Counted from the stretch's first letter, positions 52,248 to 61,758 are shown. The stretch is 64,000 nucleotides of DNA from Galbibacter mesophilus (GCF_023721415.1 NZ_JAMQVC010000005.1:94178-158177); one strand, 5' to 3'. Made by a program: numbers and translations. Notes: generated from the letters alone by a model not told the origin.

Positions 52248-53095
52248 CTAAACCGCTCCACAATTCTTTTTACACTTGGTAAATAACTAGTGCCAAAAAG
52301 GTTAAGGTGTACTAACAGATAATACAATTGCCAAAGGTCAATTCGGCTTTTCCATTCTGGTTGCAAAGGAAATTTTTCATTATAAACATGGAACAATTCC
52401 GAAGAAAAACCACCGAAAAGATGCATCATAGCAATATCCATTTCGCGAGGTGCGTAAGAAATGGCAGGGTCTATTAAGCATGGATTTCCGTCTGCGTCTA
52501 CCATAAAATTACCACTCCACAAATCTCCGTGGATTAATGCTGAAGATTCGTTGGGAATTATATTTTCTAAATTCTTGTAAAAGGATGTAAGGTTGTTAAA
52601 TGAGTAGCCGCATTCGTGCGCCATTTTAAATTGTGGTTCAAGTCGTTGGGAAATGTAGAATTCGGTTGCGGAAGTACATTTCTGGTTATGCTGAGGGAGA
52701 CTCCCAATGTAGTTGTCTTCTTCAAAACCGAAATAAGAAGCACTCTTTTTATGTAATTTGGCTAATCGCTCACCAAATTCTATCCAAAAATCAGATTTCT
52801 TTGTTCCCGAAGGAATGAATTCAAGCAACAGAAACGACCGGTTTTCTACTTCACCTACATGCAACACCTTTGGAATCGTAAAGCTTTTGGTATTTTCAAG
52901 TTTCTGCAAACCTTCTGCTTCCGCGTTGAACATGCCGGGAAATTTATTGGCATCGTTTACTTTTATAACATAAGAACTGGAATCAGTTTTCACATGATAC
53001 ACATCGTTAATGTCGCCTCCTGAAAGGGAAGTGAACTGTATCGATGCAGTTCGAAGGTGACGTTTTAAATGTTGTTTTAATGCATCAGTTAGCAA
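52244..53095 (-). CDS. Fructosamine kinase family protein
   Basis: A 283-residue phosphotransferase of the aminoglycoside/fructosamine kinase fold. Key motifs are SGGDINDVYHV (nucleotide loop), HGDLWSGNFMVD (catalytic Asp) and LIDPAISYAPREMDIAM (metal-binding Asp). It probably repairs glycated proteins or amines by phosphorylating the sugar. The gene starts 4 bp after folA ends, both read leftwards, and may be co-transcribed with folA. Confidence 0.88.
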   Translation of the reverse strand: MLTDALKQHLKRHLRTASIQFTSLSGGDINDVYHVKTDSSSYVIKVNDANKFPGMFNAEAEGLQKLENTKSFTIPKVLHVGEVENRSFLLLEFIPSGTKKSDFWIEFGERLAKLHKKSASYFGFEEDNYIGSLPQHNQKCTSATEFYISQRLEPQFKMAHECGYSFNNLTSFYKNLENIIPNESSALIHGDLWSGNFMVDADGNPCLIDPAISYAPREMDIAMMHLFGGFSSELFHVYNEKFPLQPEWKSRIDLWQLYYLLVHLNLFGTSYLPSVKRIVERFS

Positions 53096-53099
53096 TGTG

Positions 53100-53588
53100 C
53101 TATTTTTTTTTCATATAAGTGAGATAAGTAAAAGCGTAGTTGTGTTTTTCATCCTTTGCATGAAATTCTTCCGCAGTAAGTTCCCAATTGGCAAGGTTTA
53201 GTTCAGGAAAAAAAGCATCAGCTTCAAAAGAGCCATGAACGCGGGTAAGTTCAATTTTATCAGTAAAAGGGAGTGCCTGTTTGTAAATTTCACCACCGCC
53301 AATTATAAAAGGTTGCTCGTCTTCTTTGGCAATTTCCAGAGCTTCCTCTAGCGATTTTACCACAACGCACTTTTCACAAGCTTTGTAATTTTCTTGTCGG
53401 GTAATAATAATATGTTTTCTATTTGGAAGCGGACTAGGGAAACTTTCATACGTTTTTCGTCCCATAATTATGGGATGACCGGTGGTAAGCTTTTTAAATC
53501 GTTTAAAATCATCGGGCAAGTGCCATACCAAATCATTGTCTTTTCCTAAAGCGTTGTTTTCTGCCGCCGCAGCAATCATTGTAACCAT
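53100..53588 (-). CDS. folA: Dihydrofolate reductase
   Basis: A 162-residue NADPH-dependent enzyme reducing dihydrofolate. TMIAAAAENNALGKDNDLVW starts the chain; the substrate acid is Asp26 or Asp27 in WHLPDDFKRFK. IIMGRKTYESFP and PFIIGGGEIYKQAL carry the NADPH contacts. It follows the 2TM gene by 3 bp. No thymidylate synthase gene is in this window. Confidence 0.95.
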   Translation of the reverse strand: MVTMIAAAAENNALGKDNDLVWHLPDDFKRFKKLTTGHPIIMGRKTYESFPSPLPNRKHIIITRQENYKACEKCVVVKSLEEALEIAKEDEQPFIIGGGEIYKQALPFTDKIELTRVHGSFEADAFFPELNLANWELTAEEFHAKDEKHNYAFTYLTYMKKK

Positions 53589-53591
53589 TAA

Positions 53592-53972
53592 CTATAAGGT
53601 GTTTTCAGGATTTGTATCTAAGGGAAATTCTTTTTCTGCTTCCTGTTGCAATTTAGCGATTTTGTTTTTTTGCTTGGCCACTAACTTTTCACGTTGCTGA
53701 CGTTCCCAGTCTTTTCCCATAAATTTATTGGTAACAAAAACATTGATAAAATGTAGCAGAAAAATAAACCCCCATGCCGCTATTCCCCAAATAAACCAAT
53801 TGTATTGCACGCCATATTCCAACACCTTATTAAGTACAATCATAAAAATGCTTCCGAGGAGAAATACAATAAAATGATAATAAAGCCACTTTTTTTGTCG
53901 GATTCTTGCTTGGGCATTTTCTATAAGTTCGTGTTGGTCGGTATCTAGTTCGTGTAAAGTCGGTTTTTTCAT
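53592..53972 (-). CDS. 2TM domain-containing protein
   Basis: A 126-residue membrane protein with two helices (YYHFIVFLLGSIFMIVLN and FIWGIAAWGFIFLLHFINVF) flanked by basic and acidic helices. This is the Bacteroidota '2TM domain' family, sometimes found in LytTR regulators or alone. It leads a short leftward set with folA and the kinase. Function unknown. Confidence 0.8.
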   Translation of the reverse strand: MKKPTLHELDTDQHELIENAQARIRQKKWLYYHFIVFLLGSIFMIVLNKVLEYGVQYNWFIWGIAAWGFIFLLHFINVFVTNKFMGKDWERQQREKLVAKQKNKIAKLQQEAEKEFPLDTNPENTL

Positions 53973-54104
53973 GATGATTATAATTTATATAAAGTTACAA
54001 AATTGGCATCATATTTAGATAGCTAAATTATTATATGAATAAATGATAATATATGATAAGTGTAAAAGTTTATTATAAGTTATTTTCACATTTTATAAGC
54101 TAAA

Positions 54105-54776
54105 TTGATGAATAATTATAAAAAAATAGCGATAATTATTTCAGTTTTGTTAAATATCGGATTTGTGTTTTATATTTTTATGTCAAAATCCAATAATGAA
54201 ACTGATGATTTTCAAAAAGTTACTTCGGAAAAGCAAATCAGTACACAAAAGGAAATCAATATAGTTATGTTAGGGAATTCCATAACCCATCAAGGGGATT
54301 GGAAAGAAGTGCTGCAGCGCGAAGATGTATTTAATGGTGGAAAACCTGGTTGGACCACCCAGCAACTTTCATGGGTTATTAAAGATTTTGTCATTCCGAA
54401 TAAACCGAAGGTTTGTTTTTTTAAGGGAGGAATCAACGATTATACACTGGGAATTTCTACCAATAGAATTTATCAAAACACTTGTATGGTATTGGATTCT
54501 ATAAAAAATGTAGGCACCCATCCTGTGTTTACTACAGTGCTTTATCAATGCGGGGCTAAAGAAAGGAATCTAAAAATAGACTCTTTAAACCACAGAATGG
54601 AACAATTTTGCCAAGAACGAGGTTACGACTTTATGGACTTACGTCCTTTTTTATGTGAAAACGGCGATATTTTAGATGAATATGTACAAGCAGACAATAC
54701 ACATTTAACGCCTAAAGCTTATCCGCAATGGGCTAAAGCGATGAAACCAATTTTAAAGAAATACAATTTAGAATAA
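54105..54776 (+). CDS. SGNH/GDSL-type esterase, exported
   Basis: A 223-residue hydrolase anchored or exported by an N-terminal helix (KIAIIISVLLNIGFVFYIF). Catalytic Ser59 is in IVMLGNSITHQGDW; block III is KGGINDYTLG; the last block is DNTHLTPKAY with Asp and His. This form resembles carbohydrate esterases (GDSL acetylesterases). Its stop overlaps the start region of the giant FG-GAP gene (ATG immediately after TAA), so it leads a translationally coupled cluster. Confidence 0.85.
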   Translation: MMNNYKKIAIIISVLLNIGFVFYIFMSKSNNETDDFQKVTSEKQISTQKEINIVMLGNSITHQGDWKEVLQREDVFNGGKPGWTTQQLSWVIKDFVIPNKPKVCFFKGGINDYTLGISTNRIYQNTCMVLDSIKNVGTHPVFTTVLYQCGAKERNLKIDSLNHRMEQFCQERGYDFMDLRPFLCENGDILDEYVQADNTHLTPKAYPQWAKAMKPILKKYNLE

Positions 54777-57700
54777 ATGAAAACGGGATTAAAAAAATTA
54801 ACCAACCAACTTATTAAAACCATTGGGTGTGCCTTTTTTGTTTCAACGGGTGTCATTAATGCCCAAGAAATAAGTAATAGTAATTGGCAATACATTCAAA
54901 TAGACGATAAAAAGCAAAAATGGGGAGACTGGGATGATCCCGATTGGTTGCGCTATTTCGGATTGGACGCAGGGGATGTAGACCGCAATGGTAATTTGGA
55001 TGTAATTTCTGGGCGTTACGTGTATCATAATCCGGGTGGCGATATGAAAGCTCCTTGGAAAAGAACAGTGTTGGACGATAACGTTGATGCTATTTTTTTT
55101 ATGGATGTAGACGGCGATCCCTATGCTGATATTATTGCGCAGGCATTACCGAATTTATACTGGTATGAAGCGGTAAATGAAGAGGGTACAGCGTATAAGC
55201 GCAGAAAGATAGGTGAAGTGCCTGCCACTAGCCATGTAAATAGTCAAGGGTTTAAAAAGGCACAAATTATTCCCGGTGGGAAATCGGAATTTTTAATTGC
55301 AGGAAATGGTGATATTTATTTAGTAAAAGTACCAGAAACGGATGCAGAAAACACCCAATGGGAAGTGCGCTTGATTTGTAAAAACACTTCAGATGAAGGA
55401 ATAGGCGTTGGCGATATTGATAATGATGGGGATATGGACATAGCCGCAGGGAGAAGGCCAGAAGGGGAAGAAGAACCGAAGATTTTGGTTTGGTTTGAAA
55501 ACCCTGGGAATGAAACCGATTTATGGAAGCCCACGGAAATCGCCCACGTTAACCATCCCATTGATCGTGTCGAAGTAGCTGATATTAATGGCGACAATAA
55601 AGCGGATGTGATTTTTACGGAAGAAAGATACCCTGGACTAGAACCTGATGCACATTTATGGTGGTATGAGCAGGTAAATGGTGCTACTTGGAAAAGTCAT
55701 GAAGTGGTGGAGCAATATTCTATGAATAACTTAGATATTACCGATTTTGATGATGATGGCGATATTGATATTTTGACGGCTGAACATAAAGGGGAAGCGC
55801 TCGAAGTGCAAATGTGGATGAATGATGGGAAAGGTAATTTTAAGAAAACGGTTGTTGACCAAGGCAAGGAAAATCACCTAGGAACCAAACTTATAGACTT
55901 AGATAATGATGGCGATTTGGACATTATAGGAGCTGGCTGGGATCAGCATAATTTTATGCATGTTTGGCGTAACGATAAAATTAAATCGTTGAAAACGGGA
56001 ATGATTTTTAAAGATTATCCTTGGAAGCCCGAAAATGTAAGTGATGACGGAAAGTTTCTAAGAGTTGGTGGAAAGTTGGACTATGCCATAAATGAAGATC
56101 ATTTTCCAGCGGAACTTCACAAAGATGGTTTTATTCGTTTACCGCAACAAATAGATTTAAAAAATGCGATAGGTGCAGAGGTTTTTATTGAAAGAGTACA
56201 ATCGCATGAAGATACTAAGGATTTCAAAATTCAGTTTAATCAAGGGAAAGCAATTGCCATACCAGAACCAAAATCGTTACCTTTTCCGGCAACGGATTAT
56301 ATGTTTCATACAAATATTCGGGCAGCAGTACCTCTTTCATATTTAAATGAGGGAGCTAAAAACAGTTTTAAACTGTGGGTAGGAAAAGAGCAATCGTGGG
56401 ATTGGCCTCAAAATTTGGTGTATGGAATGGTACTTCGCGTTTATTACGATACCGACAAATCCCTCGCTTTTTCAACGGATAAAATTTCAGAAGTAAAAAA
56501 AAAAGATCATAAAGATGGGGAGGTGATGTTCTCCTTGGAAACAAACCGAACCGATGGAATTGAAAAAGTTGCCTACGTTGGATTTTATGAAGACGTAAAT
56601 TATGGAGGAGATGGAATCTATAAAAAATGGCAATATGATTATAAAAGAAGTGAGTTGACCACTCCCATAGGTGCTTCAAAGAAAGCGTCTTTTTCAGTTT
56701 CATGGGATTATTCTTGGTTGCCTGTACAAAATCAAGCGCCAAAAGTGGTGGCTTTGGTTTCTGATAAAAATGGATACACCTATGTGTCCAAACCTTCCGA
56801 AGTAAAAATCTCCCCAGAACAGCAAGTCGCTGTTGTAAAACCGTTTGAGCAGGATCCTTTTTGGACTACACGTAACGGCGAGCATATTCAAAAAATGATG
56901 CTGCCTTTTTCTTCAAATGAAATACAAGAGGCCAAACTTTATTGGCGCAGTTGGAGTCCTTGTTACGCAACCGGTTTGGCAATTAACGAACAAAAAATAC
57001 CGCTCGATACCGAAAAGCTACCCTGTTACGACACTTTTGATCATGAACTTTCATTAACCAAAGAAGAAATTTCAGCACTAAAAAAAGGGGAAAACGAAAT
57101 AGCTACCCTAAAAACACCTTTGCACGATGGTAAAATGGTACACGGAATGGACGTGCAATGGCCAGGAATCATGTTGAAAGTGAAAGCAAAAAAGGGAAAT
57201 GAGAAGAAAGAGTATTTGGTGTACGAACAAGACTACGAAGGGAAAGCGCATTTTATTATCAAAACACCAAACGTTACATATTATTATGACAAAGCGGGTG
57301 GCGGCTTTTCCAGAATCATTGATAAAGAAGGGAACGATTGGGTGAGTTTTAAAAAAGAGCCTTGGGGAACATACCCGCAGGCAGCCGCCTCTTCTTTCCG
57401 CGGATTGCCAAACCTAGTGTTCGGTTCGGAAGTTGATGGAGGCGCTGGGCACCCTGGACACGATAAATGTACTTCTGAAATGATTGGGAATAACAAGATA
57501 AAAACCGTATCCAAAAGTGGAAATTGGGCTTGGGAGTGGACTATTGAAGATAATTATGCTAAATTGGAAATTTTAAAAACAGATGGTAATCCGTATTGGT
57601 TTTTATATGAAGGCACACCGGGAGGAAAATACAATCCTTCTTCCTCGGTGTACGGAACCGATGTTTCTGGTCCCATTTCAAAAAATCCCGATTTTTACAA

Positions 57701-58013
57701 AGGGAACCTCGATTTGGGGAACTATCAATGGGCATATTTCAGCAATGAAAATGCAGCGAACACCTTTTTTATCGCTCAAAGCAGAAAGGATGATAAAGCC
57801 GATTTAATGGGGTATCTAGGGAATTCTGAAGAAGGGGTTTCAAGCAAGGATGGCATGACGGTTTTTGGCTTTGGAAGAGACGAAAATACAACTGCCTTGT
57901 TAGAAGGTAAGAATTCTTTTATCATTGGAATGCTGCCTTTTTCAGTTGAAGACGAAAAAGAACATATAAAAGCTTCCGAAGCAATTTTAGAAGTAATAGA
58001 GAAAAATAACTAA
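54777..58013 (+). CDS. Large exported FG-GAP/VCBS repeat protein with an unrecognised C-terminal region
   Basis: A 1078-residue protein. A signal peptide (about 1-30) precedes at least six FG-GAP/VCBS repeats (about 45-400) carrying Asp-rich calcium loops: DVDRNGNLDV, DIDNDGDMDI, DINGDNKADV, DFDDDGDIDI, DLDNDGDLDI. The repeats suggest a beta-propeller. The following ~670 residues contain beta-rich segments (GFIRLPQQIDLKNAIGAEVF) and a C-terminal block (VTYYYDKAGGGFSRIIDKEG; YPQAAASSFRGLPNLVFGSE; GGAGHPGHD) that I do not recognise but that looks like a carbohydrate-binding or processing domain. It starts directly after the SGNH stop and is followed 18 bp later by a second FG-GAP gene. Confidence 0.75.
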   Translation: MKTGLKKLTNQLIKTIGCAFFVSTGVINAQEISNSNWQYIQIDDKKQKWGDWDDPDWLRYFGLDAGDVDRNGNLDVISGRYVYHNPGGDMKAPWKRTVLDDNVDAIFFMDVDGDPYADIIAQALPNLYWYEAVNEEGTAYKRRKIGEVPATSHVNSQGFKKAQIIPGGKSEFLIAGNGDIYLVKVPETDAENTQWEVRLICKNTSDEGIGVGDIDNDGDMDIAAGRRPEGEEEPKILVWFENPGNETDLWKPTEIAHVNHPIDRVEVADINGDNKADVIFTEERYPGLEPDAHLWWYEQVNGATWKSHEVVEQYSMNNLDITDFDDDGDIDILTAEHKGEALEVQMWMNDGKGNFKKTVVDQGKENHLGTKLIDLDNDGDLDIIGAGWDQHNFMHVWRNDKIKSLKTGMIFKDYPWKPENVSDDGKFLRVGGKLDYAINEDHFPAELHKDGFIRLPQQIDLKNAIGAEVFIERVQSHEDTKDFKIQFNQGKAIAIPEPKSLPFPATDYMFHTNIRAAVPLSYLNEGAKNSFKLWVGKEQSWDWPQNLVYGMVLRVYYDTDKSLAFSTDKISEVKKKDHKDGEVMFSLETNRTDGIEKVAYVGFYEDVNYGGDGIYKKWQYDYKRSELTTPIGASKKASFSVSWDYSWLPVQNQAPKVVALVSDKNGYTYVSKPSEVKISPEQQVAVVKPFEQDPFWTTRNGEHIQKMMLPFSSNEIQEAKLYWRSWSPCYATGLAINEQKIPLDTEKLPCYDTFDHELSLTKEEISALKKGENEIATLKTPLHDGKMVHGMDVQWPGIMLKVKAKKGNEKKEYLVYEQDYEGKAHFIIKTPNVTYYYDKAGGGFSRIIDKEGNDWVSFKKEPWGTYPQAAASSFRGLPNLVFGSEVDGGAGHPGHDKCTSEMIGNNKIKTVSKSGNWAWEWTIEDNYAKLEILKTDGNPYWFLYEGTPGGKYNPSSSVYGTDVSGPISKNPDFYKGNLDLGNYQWAYFSNENAANTFFIAQSRKDDKADLMGYLGNSEEGVSSKDGMTVFGFGRDENTTALLEGKNSFIIGMLPFSVEDEKEHIKASEAILEVIEKNN

Positions 58014-58031
58014 CGCTAAATAAATATAAAA

Positions 58032-59285
58032 ATGAAATTATTCCATAAAACAACCTGCAGTGCATTGGCAACTTTAGGAGTGCTATCCGCTGTTGTGAGC
58101 TGTAAAGAAACTTCAGAAAAAAAACAAGAAACAAAAGAGGAAGTTGTAAAAAAGGAACTCTCTTTTGAGCAAAGAAAAATAGTTGATAGCGTTCAGTTTT
58201 TATGGGCGCAGACCCCAAAAGACCTTACCGGAGATGGTATTGCTGATTTTGTATACATAAATAATAATGCTTCTGGAGGTGAATTGGCGTATGCTAAAGG
58301 CAAAAAGGGAGAAGGAGTATGGGAAAAGCACATTATTGCTGAAAAGCCACCACGCGAAGGTCTTTTTGCAGGCGGCGATTTAGAAGCAAACGACGTTGAT
58401 GGCGATGGCGATATGGATGTTATTGGGATTAATCATCCTGGGGAATGGACGGATGCTAGTGCAACCGCTTACTTATTTTGGTATGAGAACGATGGAAAAG
58501 GTGAAAATTGGAAAGCACATACTATTGGGGAAGTTCCAGATGCAGTAAAAGATGTGAGTTTTGCTGATTTTGACAAAGATGGCAAAATGGATTTAGCAGT
58601 ACTTACTTTTGATGAGCATACGTTGAGTATCTTTAAACAACAAGATGCCGACAACTGGGAGCGTGTACAATTTATTAAAGATGAACCCTTGCATGAAGGA
58701 ATGGACGTTGGCGATGTAGATGGTGACGGATTTGTGGATATTGTAGCAACCGGATTTGTATTTTACAACTCAGGTGAAGATAGCAAGCAACCTTGGAAAC
58801 AAGAAAATATTGCTGAAAAATGGAACAATCAAACAGGAGATTGGTCTAGAAATGGAACCAAGGCTTTCCTAAAAGATGTGGATGGCGATGATAAAGCTGA
58901 AATTTTTATTTCACATTCTGAAAGAGCTGGATATCCCGTTGCTATGTACAAAAAGCAAGGAGATAAATGGAATGAAACCATTATTGCAGATAGTATTCCT
59001 GCGTGCCATACTTTACAGGTATTCGATTTTGACTTAGACGGCGATTACGATGTGCTTACAGGGATAAACAAAGGACGCGCGGTTAACTTGGGTGTTGAAA
59101 GTTTTGAGATTGTTTTGTATTTGAACAAAGGGGATTTTAAAAATTGGAAAGCTATGGAACTTGGAAAAGACGGAATTTACAACGGTCAAGCAATCGATTA
59201 TGACAGCGATGGCGATATGGATTTCTTCCGATACCCAAATCATGAAGCAAAAGAAGTATATTTACAGGAAAATAAAATTAACTGA
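58032..59285 (+). CDS. FG-GAP/VCBS repeat lipoprotein
   Basis: A 417-residue lipoprotein: the lipobox ends VSC at about residue 24, then a Lys/Glu-rich linker (KQETKEEVVKKE). The rest is FG-GAP repeats with calcium-type loops (DLTGDGIADF, DVDGDGDMDV, DFDKDGKMDL, DVDGDGFVDI, DFDLDGDYDV, DYDSDGDMDF), a seven-bladed-propeller pattern. It is similar in design to the propeller part of the upstream protein. It is probably outer-membrane anchored and exposed to periplasm or surface. An inverted-repeat element separates it from the WD40 gene. Confidence 0.82.
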   Translation: MKLFHKTTCSALATLGVLSAVVSCKETSEKKQETKEEVVKKELSFEQRKIVDSVQFLWAQTPKDLTGDGIADFVYINNNASGGELAYAKGKKGEGVWEKHIIAEKPPREGLFAGGDLEANDVDGDGDMDVIGINHPGEWTDASATAYLFWYENDGKGENWKAHTIGEVPDAVKDVSFADFDKDGKMDLAVLTFDEHTLSIFKQQDADNWERVQFIKDEPLHEGMDVGDVDGDGFVDIVATGFVFYNSGEDSKQPWKQENIAEKWNNQTGDWSRNGTKAFLKDVDGDDKAEIFISHSERAGYPVAMYKKQGDKWNETIIADSIPACHTLQVFDFDLDGDYDVLTGINKGRAVNLGVESFEIVLYLNKGDFKNWKAMELGKDGIYNGQAIDYDSDGDMDFFRYPNHEAKEVYLQENKIN

Positions 59286-59331
59286 TATTAGTTAAATGTA
59301 ATAATTCTGTATGCAAACAATAACGGACCTA

Positions 59332-59489
59332 TTTAAAAAGTATTGAAAATCAAGGAAGCAGTGCTGGACTAAAGATAAAAAGCTGTTTGAGCGTAGCGAG
59401 TTCTTTTTATCTGTGGAGGTTGTTTCCGTAGATTTTTTTATACTTTTTAAATCAGTCTTGACTTTTTTGTTTCGTTTTTGTGTCAAGAC
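59332..59489. repeat. Nested inverted-repeat element in a 306-bp gap
   Basis: Three perfect pairs: TTTAAAAAGTAT/ATACTTTTTAAA (59332-59343/59440-59451), inside it AGATAAAAAG/CTTTTTATCT (59373-59382/59403-59412), and to the right GTCTTGAC/GTCAAGAC (59455-59462/59482-59489). The GAGCGTAGCGAG loop and TTTTTTGTTTCG segment resemble dispersed Bacteroidota intergenic repeats. No gene is seen in 59286-59591. Confidence 0.75.
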
Positions 59490-59591
59490 AAAAATGAAAA
59501 GAAAGTACTATGGGAAAGATTATTTGTTTGTATTTACCATTGATAATTTATATTGAGCTAACATCGAATAACAATTAAAAAAACCAACAAA

Positions 59592-60701
59592 ATGCCACAA
59601 AAAAAACGTTACTTCCTTGTAACTGTACTATGCTTAACTTTCCTTGCTGCAAACGCACAAGAAGAATCTATTTACAATAGCGAAAGTGTTTCCCTTACCA
59701 ATGTCTGGAAGCGTATTGCCGATGTTTCCCCGAAATTAAGAGCTGTAGAGGCTGCCGAATTATCACCTAACGGAATGTATATTGTTTCGGGGTCTAAGTT
59801 TGGTTATGCCGTTATGCTTTGGGATGTTCTTGACGGAAGCTTGCTTTGGAAGAACTACCATGAATCGGAAGTTGAATGCGTTACTTTTTCGCCCGATAAT
59901 AAGAGAATCGCTACCGGAGGTGAAGATTACCTTGTGAAAATTTGGGATGTTGAAACCGGAAAGCTTTTGAAGGATTTAGATAACAAAAGTGGATTGGACG
60001 GAATAACGTGGTCCCATGACGGAAAAATTATTGCCGCTGGTACCGAAAGCGGATTGGTAAACCTTTGGGATGCCAACACCTTTGAATTGATAAAGAGCGT
60101 GAAGGTAGGCTCTACCGTAAATTCAATTCAATTTACAAAAGATGACGCCCACTTCATTGCCGGGGGAAATTACCAAAACAAAGAAAAAAACAGTAATAAA
60201 GTCATTTACACTGGTTTTGCAAAACTCGTAAATGTAGCGAGTGGGGAAGTGGTAAAGGATTATGGTGACCATAAGGCTTCGGTTAAATCGGTTCGGATTT
60301 CAGACAATGGAAAATGGGTGGCCACTGCTTCTTTTGATAGAAGTGCCCGTATGTTTGATTTCGAATCCGGAAAACTACTGAATCAATTTCAGGAGGAAGA
60401 AAAAATTGAAGCAGTAGAGTTCACAAGAGATAGTCAGTTTTTGGTAACTGGCGGGCATTCCATGACCGTTAATTTTTACCGTACGGAAGATTATAAACTA
60501 GCAACTGCATATCCATCGCCAAGAACGGAGTATTTACATTTTTCACAAGATGGTCGTTTGTTAGTGACTGCTCACGAAGATAGTGGATTGCTGGAGCTCC
60601 ACTTGTTTATGTCTGATACCCAGAACAAAGACGGTTTCTATCATAGAATTGCGAGTGAGCAACTCAACAATAAAGACTTGAAGAAGGATAAAAATGAGTA
60701 G
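59592..60701 (+). CDS. Exported WD40-repeat protein
   Basis: A 369-residue protein with a signal peptide (about 1-22, ending AANAQ). At least five to seven WD40 repeats are visible (YAVMLWDVLDGSLLWKN, YLVKIWDVETGKLLKDL, GLVNLWDANTFELIKSV, RSARMFDFESGKLLNQF), giving a beta-propeller used for protein-protein contact. It ends with a polar basic tail. Its stop overlaps the nucleoside hydrolase start by 8 bp, implying translational coupling. Confidence 0.87.
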   Translation: MPQKKRYFLVTVLCLTFLAANAQEESIYNSESVSLTNVWKRIADVSPKLRAVEAAELSPNGMYIVSGSKFGYAVMLWDVLDGSLLWKNYHESEVECVTFSPDNKRIATGGEDYLVKIWDVETGKLLKDLDNKSGLDGITWSHDGKIIAAGTESGLVNLWDANTFELIKSVKVGSTVNSIQFTKDDAHFIAGGNYQNKEKNSNKVIYTGFAKLVNVASGEVVKDYGDHKASVKSVRISDNGKWVATASFDRSARMFDFESGKLLNQFQEEEKIEAVEFTRDSQFLVTGGHSMTVNFYRTEDYKLATAYPSPRTEYLHFSQDGRLLVTAHEDSGLLELHLFMSDTQNKDGFYHRIASEQLNNKDLKKDKNE

Positions 60702-61656
60702 GTTGAACAGAAAAATAGGCGGTTTTTTGGTGTTTGTTTTAATACTGAATTCCGCCTTCTCCCAAAAAACATCACTCATCATTGATGCCGATACCGGCAA
60801 TGAAATGGATGATCTCTACGCCATAACCCGTGCTTTGGTAGATCCAAAAGTAGAAGTAATTGGAGTGGTTTCTGCACATTTCAACAATCCCATGCTGGTA
60901 ACCGATAGCATGTGGCATACCTTCAAAACGAAAGGAATCAATACCGTAAAAATTAGTCAGCAGCTCAATGCGCAACTTTTAAAATCTTTAGGGAAAGAGG
61001 AAATTCCTCATCCGCAAGGTGCCGAAAAAATGATAGGCTACACGTGGGGATATTACCAAGGAGCACAAGTTCCCACTTCCGAAGGAATTGATTTTATAAT
61101 TTCGGAAGCAAAGAAAAGAAGTCCGGAAAACAAACTGAATATTTGTATCCTCGGTCCGGCCACCAATGTAGCGGCTGCCATAGAAACGGCTCCCGAGATT
61201 ATTCCCAATATAAAAGTGTATATGTTGGGCACGCGGTATAATGCGGTGACTGCTGTTTGGAATAAAAATTCTTTCAATGCCAGAAACGATCTCAATGCGC
61301 TCGATGTACTTTTCAATACTAAAAATCTCGATCTCACCATGCTGCCCATCAGTTTTGTGGATAATTTTAAATTCGATCGAGATGAGACGCTTCAAAAGTT
61401 AAAGGCCAAAAAGAATACCAACGCCCAGATTTTGGCACAATTGTGGACAGACGTTGCTGAAAATAGAGGAAAATGGATTATGTGGGATTTAGCGCTAATT
61501 GAAGCCGTGGTAAACCCAAACATGGCTAGACTTGAAAAAAGGACCACTCCACCCGAAAACACACAACGCACCATAGGCGTCTATACTAAAATTGATGAAA
61601 AAGCCATGGAGGACAAATTCTGGGAACTCTATACAGCTTATACTGATTTTAGGTAG
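60694..61656 (+). CDS. Exported inosine/uridine-preferring nucleoside hydrolase family protein
   Basis: A 320-residue protein with a signal peptide (about 1-23, ending NSAFSQ). The family's calcium-binding motif appears as DADTGNEMDDLYAI (residues 31-44, canonical DxDxGxDD). The aromatic/Asn ligands follow in NICILGPATNVAAAIE. It should split ribonucleosides, or another N- or C-glycoside, in the periplasm. The GNEMDD spacing has two residues (EM) where the canonical motif has one, so substrate preference may differ. It overlaps the WD40 gene by 8 bp. Confidence 0.85.
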   Translation: MSRLNRKIGGFLVFVLILNSAFSQKTSLIIDADTGNEMDDLYAITRALVDPKVEVIGVVSAHFNNPMLVTDSMWHTFKTKGINTVKISQQLNAQLLKSLGKEEIPHPQGAEKMIGYTWGYYQGAQVPTSEGIDFIISEAKKRSPENKLNICILGPATNVAAAIETAPEIIPNIKVYMLGTRYNAVTAVWNKNSFNARNDLNALDVLFNTKNLDLTMLPISFVDNFKFDRDETLQKLKAKKNTNAQILAQLWTDVAENRGKWIMWDLALIEAVVNPNMARLEKRTTPPENTQRTIGVYTKIDEKAMEDKFWELYTAYTDFR

Positions 61657-61758
61657 GTTTTCGACCAATAAAATAATCTACCGGCTACTTACTAAATTCA
61701 CACTATTTTAATAGAATTCTGCTTAAGGATATTCTTTTCTTCAATAATCGATTTTGAA

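Noticed and set aside
59292..59486. 64-residue minus-strand frame in the gap before the WD40 gene
   Set aside because: It spans the nested inverted repeats and has Lys/Ser/Thr-rich low complexity; the repeat explains it.
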